DNA from: DASUPK01 sp963744105
GTDB taxonomy: Bacteria > Actinomycetota > Thermoleophilia > Solirubrobacterales > 70-9
Assembly: GCA_963744105.1 (NCBI GenBank)
Contig: CAVUSJ010000002.1
Location: 124,001 to 188,000 of the forward strand
DNA: 64,000 nucleotides
Direction of reading: 5' to 3'
The first letter of the stretch is position 1. Each line of letters opens with the position of its first letter. Shown one piece after another: positions 1-9,465 of this stretch. The position numbers were made by a program, and so were the translations under genes. The notes under the pieces are model-generated. The model had not been told where the DNA came from. It did no database searches and saw nothing but the letters and a program-made list of their open reading frames with translations.

Positions 1-637
1 GGCCCCGACTGCGATCGCGGCCGCCGTCCGGCGGGTGGTGGAGACGCCGGGGAGCCAGAGCCAGGCGCAGACCAGCACGAGCAGCAGCGCGCCGCCGGCG
101 AGCTGTCGCGACGGCTGGGCCCAGGCGACCGCAATGAAGTAAAGGCCGACAAGCAGCACCAGCGCGGCGATCCGCCCGGCCGCCCGGCGGCGCGTCGGCC
201 AGAAGGCGACGAACGCGGCGATCCCAGCGAGCAGCGGCGCGGCGAGCAGGATCACCAGACGCGTCCAGTGATCGGCGCCGGAATAGGGGACCGGCACGTC
301 GCCGACGCCGTTCAGGCTGCGGCTGATGTTGTGGCCGAGCTCGTCCCAGTGGCCGGGCTCCAGCAGCCGGGCCGGGAGCCCGACGACGACCATCCCGGCC
401 AGCAGCACGGCGAGGGTCGCGGCCGCGGCCGAGCGCCCAGCGGAGCCCGCGCGGCTCGAGCCGGGCGATCCCGGCGAGGAGCGCCCCGGCCCCGGTCGCG
501 AGCAGCACGGCGACGAGCACCCGCCCGGCCGGCGGATGGTTCACCAGGCTCGCCCACTGCACCCCGGCGAGGGCCGCGAGGGCGGCGAAGCAGGCGAGCT
601 CGACCCGCCGGGAGCGGTCGAGCGCCAGGGGGTTCAC
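1..637 (-). CDS. TgpA-like (DUF3488/transglutaminase) membrane protein, N-terminal part, frameshifted
   Basis: The gene runs off the left edge; about 210 codons of its N-terminus are present. It starts at GTG (637), overlapping the stop of the DUF58 gene as GTGA, so the two are probably translationally coupled. The visible part is hydrophobic with several predicted membrane spans, as in the N-terminal membrane region of TgpA-type transglutaminases, the usual third partner of MoxR and DUF58 genes. The catalytic transglutaminase domain would lie outside the window. One extra base near 434 shifts the frame; removing it restores a continuous membrane protein. The family assignment rests mainly on gene order, because the diagnostic domain is not visible. 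Confidence 0.6.
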   Translation of the reverse strand, partial: MNPLALDRSRRVELACFAALAALAGVQWASLVNHPPAGRVLVAVLLATGAGALLAGIARLEPRGLRWALGRGRDPRRAAGRDGRRRAPGPAAGARPLGRARPQHQPQPERRRRRAGPLFRRRSLDASGDPARRAAARWDRRVRRLLADAPPGGRADRRAGAACRPLLHCGRLGPAVATARRRRAAARAGLRLALAPRRLHHPPDGGRDRSRG

Positions 638-1755
638 GCGGCGACCTTCCTGCCCGGGACGGAGCGCTCCCCCGCCGCGGGATAGGCGAAGCAGCCCGAG
701 ACCCGGAAGGCGGCGGCGCGGCGGGTGCCGCTCGGCGTGACCAGGTAGCTGCCGGCCCCCAGACGTCGCAGGGATCGGGGCAGCGACGACCCGGCCGTCA
801 CCCAGAGCACGGCCGCTCCGGACCCCACCTGGGGCATGGGCGGCCCGGAGCGCGGGTCCGCGACGGCGATCCGCACGTGCGCCTCGGGCCAGTTCCGCAG
901 GGACGGGTCGATGGAGAGCGCGCGCCGCTCTCCCGGCACGAGCAGGTCGCAGCCGCCCGCCCGCGCGAGCTCGACGCAGAGGGAGGCGGCGGCGCGCATC
1001 GCCCGCTCGCGCTGGGTCACGCTCCCGCCGCGTGGATCGAAGACGACGAGCGGCCGGGGCTCACCGCCGGCGATCAGCTGGCGCTCGATCATCTCTCCGC
1101 TGCGCGCCACGGCCGGCCAGTGGATCCGCGACGCCGGGCTGCCCTCCCGGTAGGGCCGCAGCCCGTCGACCTCGAACTGCGCCAGACCGCCGCGCCGCGA
1201 GGTGGCGTCGCTCGCCCGGCCCGAGCCGGAGGACTGACCGCCCGGCTCGGAGCCCGCGCCCGCCCAGCGCACCGGATCGATCCGCGGGAGGACCACCAGC
1301 TCGCCGGAGCCGCCCGAGTCGAGCTCGCGCTGCCAGAGCCCGAGCGGATCACGGACCACCAGCCGCGCCGGGTCGAGCCGCCGCCGCCCGGGGCTCTCCA
1401 GCCAGACGTCACGGTGGACCCGCCGGCGCCAGCGCGGCCCGACCGGCACCGGGCGGTCGAGCAGCGGGTCGATCAGCTCGCCCCCGGGCGGCGGCACCAA
1501 GGTCCGCCGCAGCTCGATCCGCAGCGGATAGGGCTCGCTCTCCTCGAGGCGCCCCGGCCCGGCCTCGCGGACCAGGCGGCCACGCCGCGTCGCGAGCTCC
1601 ACCCAGCCGAATGCGCCGACCGCCAGCAGAAGCAGCGCGATCCCGCAGAGGAGCGCCGCGTCGAGTCCGAAGCCGAGCCCGACGAGGGTGAGGGACGCCC
1701 CGAGCGCCGCCGTCGCCGGCGCCCGGGGCGCACCGGACTCCCTCAGCTCGGTCAT
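634..1755 (-). CDS. DUF58 domain-containing protein
   Basis: A 373-aa protein with two N-terminal membrane segments (about residues 15-50) followed by a soluble region. The central segment with PYREGSPASRIHWPA (about residues 200-215) matches the conserved DUF58 motif (Y..GD..R.I.W), and a von Willebrand A-like fold follows (VVFDPRGG). DUF58 proteins nearly always sit beside a MoxR AAA ATPase and a TgpA-like transglutaminase, as here. The exact function is unknown; chaperone-like assembly of surface or secreted proteins is the usual proposal. The ATG at 1755 lies just after the moxR stop, so the three minus-strand genes look like one operon. Confidence 0.88.
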   Translation of the reverse strand: MTELRESGAPRAPATAALGASLTLVGLGFGLDAALLCGIALLLLAVGAFGWVELATRRGRLVREAGPGRLEESEPYPLRIELRRTLVPPPGGELIDPLLDRPVPVGPRWRRRVHRDVWLESPGRRRLDPARLVVRDPLGLWQRELDSGGSGELVVLPRIDPVRWAGAGSEPGGQSSGSGRASDATSRRGGLAQFEVDGLRPYREGSPASRIHWPAVARSGEMIERQLIAGGEPRPLVVFDPRGGSVTQRERAMRAAASLCVELARAGGCDLLVPGERRALSIDPSLRNWPEAHVRIAVADPRSGPPMPQVGSGAAVLWVTAGSSLPRSLRRLGAGSYLVTPSGTRRAAAFRVSGCFAYPAAGERSVPGRKVAA

Positions 1756-1756
1756 C

Positions 1757-2708
1757 TCACAGTGCGGGGACCCTGTCGATCGCCTCGCGGACCACGGTCT
1801 CGCGCTGGTCGCCGTCCACCTCGTAGGAGAGGAGCATCCGGTGAGAGAGGACGGATGGGGCGAGGGTCTGCACGTCGTCGGGCAGCACGTGGTCGCGGCC
1901 GTCGAGCGCGGCGAGCGCCTTCGCCGCTCGGAAGAGCATCAGCCCGGCGCGCGGGCTCGCCCCGAGCTCGACGCGCTCGTCCTCCCGGGTCGCCTCGCAG
2001 ATGGCGACCACGTACTGGCGCAGCGGCTCGGTCCCCTCGATGCCCTCGAGCGCGGCCTGCGCGGCGCGCACGGTCCCGACGTCGGCGACCGGCCGGAGGT
2101 CGTCGACCGGGTCGCGGTCGGCATGCTCGGCGAGCATCGCGGCCTCGGCGTCCGCGGCCGGATAGCCGAGCGACACCCGCACCATGAAGCGGTCGAGCTC
2201 GGCCTCCGGGCAGCGGATAGGTGCCCTCGTACTCGGCCGGGTTCTGGGTCGCCAGCACGACGAACGGCCGCGCCAGCTCGTGCTTGGTCCCGTCGATGGT
2301 GATCTGGCGCTCCTGCATGCACTCGAGCAGTCCGGACTGGGTCTTCGGCGAGGCGCGGTTGATCTCGTCGACCAGCACGACGTTGGCGAAGACCGGCCCC
2401 GGGTGGAACTCGAAGCCCGAGGTCCGCTGGTTGAAGACGTTGGTGCCGACCAGATCGGCGGGGAGGAGGTCCGAGGTGCCCTGCACCCGCGCGTACTCGG
2501 CCTCCAGCGAGCGAGCCAGAGCCCGGGCGAGCGCCGTCTTGCCGACGCCGGGAGCGTCCTCGATCAGCACGTGCCCGTCGGCGAGCAGCGCCACGATCAG
2601 GTCCCGCACCACGCGCTCGGGCGCCTTCACCGCCAGCGCGATGTTCTCCCTGAGGCGAGTGCCGATCTCGGCCACCTCGGTTGGGTCCAGCCTCGGTGCC
2701 GTGGCCAT
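1757..2708 (-). CDS. MoxR-family AAA+ ATPase, frameshifted
   Basis: About 317 aa once one base is corrected. It shows Walker A (EDAPGVGKTALARA), Walker B (VVLVDEINRA), sensor 1 (ATQNPAEYEGTYPLPEAELDRF, with the frameshift inside) and the MoxR C-terminal lid (SPRAGLMLFRAAKA). An extra G near 2207 (CCCGGAGG where CCCGAGG is expected) breaks the frame in the middle of a highly conserved motif, which points to sequencing error rather than decay. The ATG at 2708 is preferred over a TTG one codon upstream. It is first in the moxR-DUF58-TgpA operon and divergent from the rhodanese-like gene. It probably acts as an ATP-driven chaperone for its neighbours' products. Confidence 0.88.
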
Positions 2709-2772
2709 CAATTGATGGTACGCCCGGACTCAAGCCGCGGATTGGCCTGGGGTGAGCGGGTACGCGAGCGAT

Positions 2773-3114
2773 ATGGCACGCAGCGTCGAGGAGGCTCGCA
2801 GGGAGATCGCAGGCGGCAATGCGATCGCCGTCGATGTTCGCTCGGAGGAGGAGTGGAGTGAGGGCCACGTGCCCGGAGCGACCCACCTCCCTGACGGCGA
2901 TTTGGATGCTTCGGCCGACGGGCCGGAGGAGGGCGCGCGCCTGATGGTGATCGCCTCGAACGGCAAGCAGGCGGCGCAGGCCGCGAGCGACCTCAGCGAC
3001 CAGGGCTACGACGCGGTCGCGGTCGACGGCGACATGGGCAACTGGACGTCCGCGGGCTTCATGGTCCAGCCGACCCCCGATCCCGACGAGGACACCGAGC
3101 TCGGCCGCGGCTAG
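2773..3114 (+). CDS. Rhodanese-like domain protein lacking the active-site cysteine
   Basis: A 113-aa single rhodanese fold: AVDVRSEEEWSEGHVPGATHLP is the CH2A-type signature, and GYDAVAVDGDMGNWTSAG is the usual C-terminal part. In active rhodaneses the central loop is C-x-x-G-x-R-S; here it reads A-S-N-G-K-Q-A, so the sulfur-carrying cysteine and the arginine are both missing. It therefore probably does not transfer sulfur and may be a binding or regulatory domain. The start is ATG 2773; a GTG seven codons upstream (2752) is possible. It is divergent from the moxR operon. No partner gene is evident. Confidence 0.8.
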   Translation: MARSVEEARREIAGGNAIAVDVRSEEEWSEGHVPGATHLPDGDLDASADGPEEGARLMVIASNGKQAAQAASDLSDQGYDAVAVDGDMGNWTSAGFMVQPTPDPDEDTELGRG

Positions 3115-3214
3115 CGCCGCATTGCAGGTGATCCCCCAGGGTCGTGCCTGGCCTTATTTGGCAAATTGCACAAGGGGTTAATCCGGCGAGGTGAGCGGCC
3201 GATGAGGGTGCTTG

Positions 3215-4940
3215 ATGTCTCGTCCGGTAATTCACAGGCTTCGCCCCTTCCTGGCCGCGGCCGCGCTGATTGCGGCGCTCGCCCTGATGGGCACGCCGGC
3301 CGCGGCGCGAGGCCGCGGGCGAGCTCACCGTCTCACCCACCGAGCTCGACTTCCCCGCCACCACCGTCGGCAACCAGGCCGCTCACCAGCAGGTGACGGT
3401 GAAGAACACCGGCGATGCCCCGGTCTCGATCAGCAACGTCTTCGTCGATGGGAGCAACCCCTCCGACTTCAACGTCAATGGGAACTGCGGAGGTCAGCTC
3501 AACCCGGGCCAGGGTTGCGGGTTCGATGTCGGCTTCTCGCCCGGAGGCGCCGGTGCCCGCCAGGCGACCCTGCATGTCTCCTCGGACGACCCGCGCGGTG
3601 ACCAGACGGTCGAGCTGACCGGCACCGGGGCCGACCCCGAGCTGAGCTTCGAGCCGTCGAGCTACGACTTCGGCGTTCAGTACGTCAACAGGGGCGGGAC
3701 CCAGGCGAACCTGACGCTGCGAAACACCGGCGACGCCGCCGTCCAGGTCAACTCGGTTGACATGACGGGTTCCGGATCGGGGGCGTTCTGGACCGGGTTC
3801 GTCAGCTGTTACGGCGCCACGCTCCAGCCGAATGACACCTGCAGCGTGCAGGTCTGGTTCGGGCCGAACGACACCGTCCCGTTCGCGGCGCAGGTGCGCG
3901 CCTGGACGAACGGCACCCCCTTCACCGCCGATTTGACCGGAAGCGGAGGGCAGGCGCTCGTCACCGGCTCCCCGAACCCCGTGGAGTTCGGCACGGCGAC
4001 GGCCGGGCAGCAGGGAAGCACGCAGACCGTCACGTTGACCAACAACGGCCAATTGCCGGGTGGATTCTTCGTCGCCGTCGTCTCCGGCGGCGACGTCGCG
4101 AGCTTCAAGCTGCTGCACGAGAACTGCACCGGCGTCCCGCTCGATCCCTCGGCGAGCTGCACCGCCCAGGTTCGCTTCCAGCCCGACGGGGCGGGCCCGA
4201 AGGAGGCCCAGCTGAGCTTCTTCGGCGACCAGGACGGAGGCGCTCAGGTGACCTTGCTCGGAACCGGCGTCGACCCCCGGGCCTCCCTGACCCCGGACAA
4301 CCATGACTTCGGCCGGCTGCAGGTCGGCGACACCAGCCGGGCGCAGGCGTTCGACCTGACGAACGACGGCCACACCCCGCTGAAGATGAGCGGCGCCTCG
4401 ATCGTCGGCGACGACGCGGACCAGTTCCGGCTCGCGGGAGACGAGTGCACCGACGTCACGCTGCCCGCGGGTGCGAGCTGCCAGGTCCAGGTCCGCTTTG
4501 CGCCGGACGCCCGCGGGGCGCGGTCGGCCCGCCTGCGGCTGCTCGGCGATGGCGGCTCACTGACGGCTTCGCTCACCGGAGCCGGCATCCCGAAGGGCAA
4601 GGCGCTCGTCAGCTTCCACTGGCGCGACACCCTGCGCGCGAACCGCGGTGCCCTCGTGGTCGGCGACGCATCCTGCAACAGCGATTCGCCCTGCAAGCTG
4701 CATGCCCGGGCGATCCTTCGCGGACGGGTCGGAAAGGGAGCCGCGGCCCGGCGTGTGTCGGTCAAGCTGCCTCCGATCCGGCTCCGGCTCGGCGCGGGAG
4801 TGGCCCGTTCGCTGCGGCTTCGCCTGCCTGGCGTCGCCCGCGTGACTGCTGAGGGCGGCGAGCACCTGAGGCTGCTGCTCGACTGGTCGTCGGGCGGACG
4901 CAGCGGCGAGATCCGCGCCGGCCGCCGGCTCGGCGGCTGA
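3215..4940 (+). CDS. Secreted choice-of-anchor D / HYDIN-like Ig-repeat protein, frameshifted
   Basis: About 575 aa after correcting one base. It begins with a signal peptide (hydrophobic stretch FLAAAALIAALALMGTPAAA). Four tandem repeats of about 105 aa follow, each opening with P..xDFG...G....Q.VTL.NTG and closing with ....C...L.PG..C...V.F.P. This is the ASPM-SPD-2-Hydin (choice-of-anchor D) pattern, with a conserved cysteine pair per repeat. The C-terminal 120 aa are basic with another Ig-like region and no clear LPXTG or porin anchor, so it is probably exported and cell-surface associated. An extra C near 3310 separates the signal peptide frame from the repeat frame. Confidence 0.82.
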
Positions 4941-4951
4941 GGCCCTCGGCC

Positions 4952-5080
4952 CTACTGGTCCTTCGGGCCCCAGCGGTTCAGCCCCCAGATCGTCAGCAGC
5001 ACCGAGCCCACCGGCACTCCGAAGATCGCGGCGTCGGCCAGGATGTGGCCGGCGTGGGCGAGGGGGATGAACGGGATCAT
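4952..5080 (-). CDS. Small membrane protein (42 aa)
   Basis: A 42-aa protein with one hydrophobic span (about residues 12-33) and a polar C-terminus ending GPKDQ. The ATG at 5080 overlaps the stop of the upstream SRPBCC gene as ATGA, which is good evidence that it is translated by coupling. I do not recognise a family. It may be a small membrane partner or simply a hitchhiking gene in the SRPBCC-acyltransferase operon. Confidence 0.55.
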   Translation of the reverse strand: MIPFIPLAHAGHILADAAIFGVPVGSVLLTIWGLNRWGPKDQ

Positions 5081-5517
5081 TGAGCACCTCCCTCCACGAT
5101 CGGCTTGAGCGCCGCGAGCGAGCGCTGCACGTCGCGGCGCAGGATCGGGGCGCTCAGGCGGCTGGCGATCAGCGCCAGAATCCCGCCGGGCACCTGATAG
5201 CTGAAGCGCAGGGTCACCTCGGTCCGCTCGCCGTGGTCGCGCAGGATCCAGCGGCCGCGGTTGTCGATCCCGCTGACGTTGGTCCAGGCGAGCTCGTGGG
5301 GCGGGTCCCACTCGACGATCTCGACCACGCCGCCGAGGTCGGTCGAGCCGGCCTCGACGTTGAGCCAGTACCGGGCGCGGGACCCGCTCTTCGGCTCACC
5401 CTCCACGTGCTTCCAGGTGGAGCCGACCATGAACTCGGAGTAGCGCCCTGGCTCGGAGACGAGTGGCCAGACGCGGTCGCGCGGCGCCTCGACCTCGATG
5501 CTCTCCTCGACCCTCAT
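5077..5517 (-). CDS. SRPBCC family protein (polyketide cyclase/START-like)
   Basis: A 146-aa protein of typical SRPBCC length. It has the opening strand (ESIEVEAPRDRVWPLVSEPGRYSEF), the central sheet and the long C-terminal helix (RRDVQRSLAALKPIVE). SRPBCC folds bind hydrophobic ligands such as lipids or aromatic compounds. Its position next to an acyltransferase (5519-6358) with only one base between them suggests a lipid-related role, but no ligand can be deduced. Start ATG 5517. Confidence 0.82.
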   Translation of the reverse strand: MRVEESIEVEAPRDRVWPLVSEPGRYSEFMVGSTWKHVEGEPKSGSRARYWLNVEAGSTDLGGVVEIVEWDPPHELAWTNVSGIDNRGRWILRDHGERTEVTLRFSYQVPGGILALIASRLSAPILRRDVQRSLAALKPIVEGGAQ

Positions 5518-5518
5518 C

Positions 5519-6358
5519 TCAGCCGATCAGCGGCAGGCGGCGCTCGGCGGAGAGCTCGTCGAGCTTGATCTGCATCACCCGCGTCACGTAGTCGTAGACC
5601 TCGTCGACGTCCGGATTGCGGCCGAAGCGATCGCGCAGGTCGATCGGCTCCATCGCCTCGATCGTGAGCTTGGCGGGCAGCGGCCAGTGGCCGAGCATGT
5701 CGCCGATGTTGAGCCCCCAGGGGATCGAGAGGGAGATGGGGAGGACCTTGAGCCGGAAGAGGCGGTCGAGCTGGAGCGCCTTGGCGAGGCGCTCGCCGCG
5801 GGAGAGGAAGATCGCGGTCTCCTGGCCGCCGACCGAGACCAGCGGCACGATCGGCACGCCCGTCTCGATCGCGAGCTTCGCCCAGCCCTTGCGGCCGGCG
5901 AAGTCGACGCGGTTCTCCTGCCAGGAGGGGCGGTGGACCTCCCAGTCGCCGCCCGGGTAGACCAGGACCACCGCGTCGCGCTCGAGCGCCAGCTTGGCGT
6001 TCTCGGGCGAGGCGGCGACGCAGCCGAACTTGGAGAGGTTGAAGGGCAGCGGCATCGCCAGGACCAGGTTGTGGACGAGGGGGTGGAGGCGGCGCTCGAC
6101 CCCGAAGTGGCCGGAGAAGGCGAGCGTGAAGACCATCGTGTCCGGGGTGACGTTGCCGCCGGAGTGGTTGCCGACCAGCAGCACCGGTCCCTCGGCCGGA
6201 ATCCGCTCGAGGCCGCGCACGTCGGCGCGGAAGTAGAAGGAGGCGAGCACCCAGAGGCCGGGCAGCTGCTCCCGGATGTAGTCAGGGTCCCGGTCGTCGA
6301 GGTCGGCATTCGGGATCCGGTTGGTGACCAGATCCTTCATCCGCTCGCGGACGCCCAT
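5519..6358 (-). CDS. Lysophospholipid acyltransferase family protein (PlsC-like)
   Basis: 279 aa. It contains the acyltransferase blocks: block I as LLVGNHSGGNVTPD (an NHxxxxxD variant with one extra residue), block II region FGCVAASPENA, block III VLVYPGGDWEV, and IVPLVSVGGQ (block IV). The spacing and the PGGD motif resemble the diacylglycerol acyltransferase/MGAT-like lysophospholipid acyltransferase (DGAT2-like) subgroup. It transfers acyl groups from acyl-CoA to a glycerolipid at the membrane. Start ATG 6358 (MGVRERMKDL); the longer open frame upstream belongs to a different, broken gene. It sits with an SRPBCC protein and downstream of an acyl-CoA dehydrogenase/hydrolase pair. Confidence 0.8.
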   Translation of the reverse strand: MGVRERMKDLVTNRIPNADLDDRDPDYIREQLPGLWVLASFYFRADVRGLERIPAEGPVLLVGNHSGGNVTPDTMVFTLAFSGHFGVERRLHPLVHNLVLAMPLPFNLSKFGCVAASPENAKLALERDAVVLVYPGGDWEVHRPSWQENRVDFAGRKGWAKLAIETGVPIVPLVSVGGQETAIFLSRGERLAKALQLDRLFRLKVLPISLSIPWGLNIGDMLGHWPLPAKLTIEAMEPIDLRDRFGRNPDVDEVYDYVTRVMQIKLDELSAERRLPLIG

Positions 6359-6393
6359 AGGCCGCGGCGCGGCGGCGGTGGGGCCTGGCTGGA

Positions 6394-6896
6394 TCAGGAA
6401 GCGAGCAGTCCGCGAATCACGAGGAAGCCGACCAGCGCGCCGAGCGCGCCGCCGCGCGCCGATCCGGATCCGCGCCGTGACCAGGCCGATCCCGGCGGCC
6501 AGCATGACCAGGGTGGGGTGGAGGGCGAGCGCGAACTGCGGCACGCCGAAGTCGAATTCGCCCTGGAAGGTCGAGAGCGCGACCAGGAAGGCGCCGGCGA
6601 GGATCAGCTCGCGGAAGCGCGCGACAGCCGGGGAGCTCGCGGCCCGCGGCCTTGCGCTCCTCGTCGCCCTCGGCGTGGAGCGCCCAGGCGCCGAGCACCG
6701 AGAGCGGCGGCGCCGCCGATCAGCATCAGGTGGGTGGGCCCCAGAGGGTCACGTACTGGCCGAAGATCCGATGCCAGATGTCGTCGAGCGGGAAGGCGGC
6801 GAGCGAGCTCGCGCCGCAGGCCGTGATCATCAGCGCGCCGATCGGAGCGTGCCAGCCGGGCGCGATCTCGTACGAGGTCGCGTCGGGGCCCGCCGG
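6394..6896 (-). pseudogene. Remnant of a polytopic membrane protein, no start and several frameshifts
   Basis: Stitching frames gives a continuous peptide with spans around APIGALMITACGASSLAAF, THLMLIGGAAALSVLGAWAL, ILAGAFLVALSTF and LHPTLVMLAAGIGLVTA, ending at the TGA at 6394. It includes the motif DDIWHRIFGQYVTLWGPTH, reminiscent of an actinobacterial multi-span membrane protein I cannot name. At least four indels are needed in 500 bp: one lost C in CCCC near 6741 and extra bases near 6706, 6632 and 6465. The reading frame begins directly after the hydrolase stop with no usable start, so the 5' half is missing. Either a decayed gene or an unusually error-rich stretch. Confidence 0.55.
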
Positions 6897-7851
6897 CTAG
6901 CCCCCGGGGCCGCGGCGCATCCGCTCCCGCACGGCCTCGAGCGACCACTCGAACGGCTCGGTCTCCTCGATGAAGCTGGTCAGCTCCTGCACTATCCGGT
7001 CGGGCTGGTCGAGCATCGGCCAGTGGCCGGAGCCCTCGATCTCGACGTAGTGGCTGTGGGCGACGAGCTCGTGCGCGCGGCGCCCGTGCTCGACAGGGAT
7101 CACCGGGTCCTCGCTTCCCCAGATCAGCAGGAACGGGATCTGATCGGCGAGGTAGAGGCGGTCGAGCGCGCTCACCTTCTGGCCGTCGGGGCCGATCACG
7201 CTTCGCATGGTGTCGAGGAAGGCATCGGTGGCGCCCTCCTCGACCAGCGACGCGTAGCCCCGCGCGAACTCGGCGATATCGGGCCCCGCCTCGATGCCCG
7301 ATCTTCGAGGCCACCGAGCGCACGGCCTCGCCGGCCTTCACGGACCACTCGCGCGCCAGCAGCGGCAGCACCCATTCGGATCCGGGGAGGGTGGCGGCGC
7401 GCAGCATCGGGTGGACCTCCTTGCCGAGCCCACCGGAGGAGATCAGCGCCAGCCGCTCGATGTACTCCGGGAAGAGATACGAGAACTGCATCGCGATCCC
7501 GCCGCCCAGGGAGTGTCCGACGATCGTGGCGCGCTCGAAGCCGAGCACCCCCAGCAGATCGCGCACTCCCGCCGCGTAGGCGCCGAGCGAGTAGTCGCCC
7601 CTCGGCTTGGCCGAGCGGCCGTGGCCGATCATGTCCGGGGCGATCACCGTGTAGCGCTCGGAGAGCTGGGGCATCACCGTCCGCCAGGCCTCCGACGTTG
7701 AGGTGATCCCGTGCAGCAGCACCAGCAGCGGGCCCTCGCCGGCGGCCTGGAAGCCGACCTTGTGACCGTGGAGGGTGACCTCTTCGTACGGTCCGAGCGC
7801 TTCGCCCGGCTTGCCCCACGTCACCGGCTTGTCAATCGCAGTCTTGGTCAC
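6897..7851 (-). CDS. Alpha/beta hydrolase, frameshifted
   Basis: About 317 aa. It shows the oxyanion motif LLHGITSTSEAW, the strand with D of the DMIGHGRS loop, the nucleophile elbow GHSLGGG (Ser), a late Asp in WGSEDPVIP, and the catalytic His in GSGHWPMLD. An extra G near 7302 (ATCGGGCATC) splits the gene between the nucleophile and the acid; both halves are well conserved, so error is likely. The GTG start at 7851 overlaps the acyl-CoA dehydrogenase stop as GTGA, giving tight coupling. It probably hydrolyses an ester or thioester in the same fatty-acid pathway. Confidence 0.83.
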
Positions 7852-9169
7852 TTGATCTGCATGCCCGAGATGGCCCGGCTGATCACCAGCCGCTGGATCT
7901 CGGAAGTCCCCTCGAAGATCGTCCAGATCTTGGCGTCGCGGTGCATCCGCTCCACCGGGAACTCGCGGCTGTAGCCGTTGCCGCCGAGGATCTGAATCGC
8001 GCGCTCGGTCGTCCAGACGGCGACCTCGCCGGCCTTCAGCTTCGACATCGAGCCCTCGGCGTTGTTGAAGTCCTTGCCGGCCTTGCCCATCCAGGCGGCG
8101 CGGTGGGTCAGCAGCCGCGCGGCGTCGATCTCCATCTTCATGTCGGCGAGCGTGAAGGCGATCGCCTGGTTCTCGATGATCTTCCGCCCGAACGCCTCGC
8201 GCTCCTTGGCGTAGTCGAGGGCGTACTCGTAGGCGGCCCGGGCGATCCCGACCGCCTGCGAGGCGACCGTCGGCCGCGAGAGCTCGAAGGTCCGCATCGC
8301 GGCCTGGCTCTTCGCCGACTTGCCCTCCTTCACCTTGGCGATCCGCTCGTCGAGCTTCTCCTTGCCGCCGAGCAGGCAGGAGCCGGGGACGCGGACGTCG
8401 TCCAGGTGGACGTCGGCCGTGTGCGAGGCGCGGATGCCGTGCTTCTTCACCTTGGCGCCCTGCTCGCAGCCCTTCGTGTCCTGGGGGAATGACGAAGGCG
8501 GCGTGGCCGCGCGAGCCGAGCTCGCGATCGACCGAGGCGATCACGACGTGGACGTCCGCGATCCCGCCGTTGGTCGCCCAGGCCTTCTGCCCGTTGATGA
8601 CCCACTCGTCCTTGCGCCTCGTCGTACTTGGCGGTGGTGCGGTAGCCGGAGACGTCGGAGCCGGCGTCCGGCTCGGAGGCGCAGAACGCGGCGACCTTGA
8701 CGTCGTCCTCGGTGCCGAAGCACTGCGGCACCCACTCGACCATCTGCTCGGGGGTGCCGGAGCCGAAGATCCCGGCGACCGCGAGCGTCGTCCCGAAGAT
8801 CGCCATCCCGATCCCGGCGTCGCCCCAGAAGAGCTCCTCGTTCACGAGGGGGAAGGTGAGCCCGGACGGATCGGCCCAGAACTGCGCGACCGACTCGAAC
8901 CCATAGAGCCCGATCTTGGCCGCCTCCTGCACGACGGGCCAGGGGAACTCCTCCTTCTCATCCCACTCGTGCGCGGCGGGGCGGACGACCTGCTCGGCGA
9001 ACCCATGCGCCCAATCGCGCACGTCCTGCTGATCCTGCGAGAGCTCGAGCGAGAACGTGGTGTCGCCGGCCTCGATCCCAAGCTGCTCCTGGATCTGAGC
9101 CTCGTCGACGTCCCCGTTCTGCCCCTGCTTCTCGGTCTGTTCCGTCGCCTTCTCCTCAGCGGTCGCCAT
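7848..9169 (-). CDS. Acyl-CoA dehydrogenase, frameshifted twice
   Basis: About 440 aa after correction. It has the N-terminal helical domain (QDQQDVRDWAHGFAEQV), the middle beta domain with CASEPDAGSD and WVINGQKAWATNGG, and the C-terminal helical domain with AYEYALDYAKEREAFG, ADMKMEIDAAR, QILGGNGYSREFPVERMHRDAKI and IFEGTSEIQRLVI. These are textbook FAD-binding and substrate motifs of acyl-CoA dehydrogenases. Extra bases near 8620 and 8483 disrupt the frame inside conserved blocks. The start is ATG 9169 with a good SD (GAGGAGGA). It oxidises an acyl-CoA to the enoyl-CoA. A TetR-type operator lies 58-94 bp upstream. Confidence 0.87.
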
Positions 9170-9226
9170 GGCGCGTCAAATCCTCCTCAAAGTCTTGTGC
9201 AGGGTCTCGGTGCCGACCCTCTATTG

Positions 9227-9262
9227 CTACCCAGAGTAGCAAAATACTACCCGAGGTAGGAA
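9227..9262. promoter_or_regulatory. Tandem palindromic operator (copy A) upstream of the acyl-CoA dehydrogenase
   Basis: Two inverted repeats, CTACCCAGAGTAG (9227-9239) and CTACCCGAGGTAG (9247-9259), have centres exactly 20 bp apart. A TAGTAT -10-like hexamer on the minus strand (9244-9249) lies between them, so binding would block the dehydrogenase promoter. The 36-bp element is 31/36 identical to copy B at 24954-24989, which abuts a TetR gene. Confidence 0.75.
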
Positions 9263-9287
9263 TGTCCAAACTTGGCGGTCTCTGCCG

Positions 9288-9461
9288 TCAGCGACGGCGC
9301 GACGGATATCGCTGGGCGTGCACCCATGCCGCGGGATCGTCGTCCCACTCGTGGCCGTGGTCGGGGATCGAGCCCATGGATGCGATGACCTGCTTCCAGC
9401 GACGCCTGTCGTCGAGCCATCGCAGAAAGCGCAGGGGGGAGATTCGACGGAGCCAGGTCAC
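9288..9461 (-). CDS. Small basic/aromatic protein downstream of HigA (57 aa)
   Basis: A 57-aa open frame beginning at GTG 9461, four bases after the higA stop. Composition is unusual: nine Arg/Lys in the first half (RRISPLRFLRWLDDRRRWK), then HGHEWDDDPAAW. No family recognised. Its position as third gene in the toxin-antitoxin operon and uninterrupted frame support it, but the start is weak and it could be chance. Confidence 0.35.
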   Translation of the reverse strand: MTWLRRISPLRFLRWLDDRRRWKQVIASMGSIPDHGHEWDDDPAAWVHAQRYPSRRR

Positions 9462-9465
9462 GGCA

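Noticed and set aside
268..2187. 639-aa plus-strand open frame
   Set aside because: Antisense to DUF58 and MoxR; Arg/Pro/Ala-rich composition typical of high-GC shadow frames.
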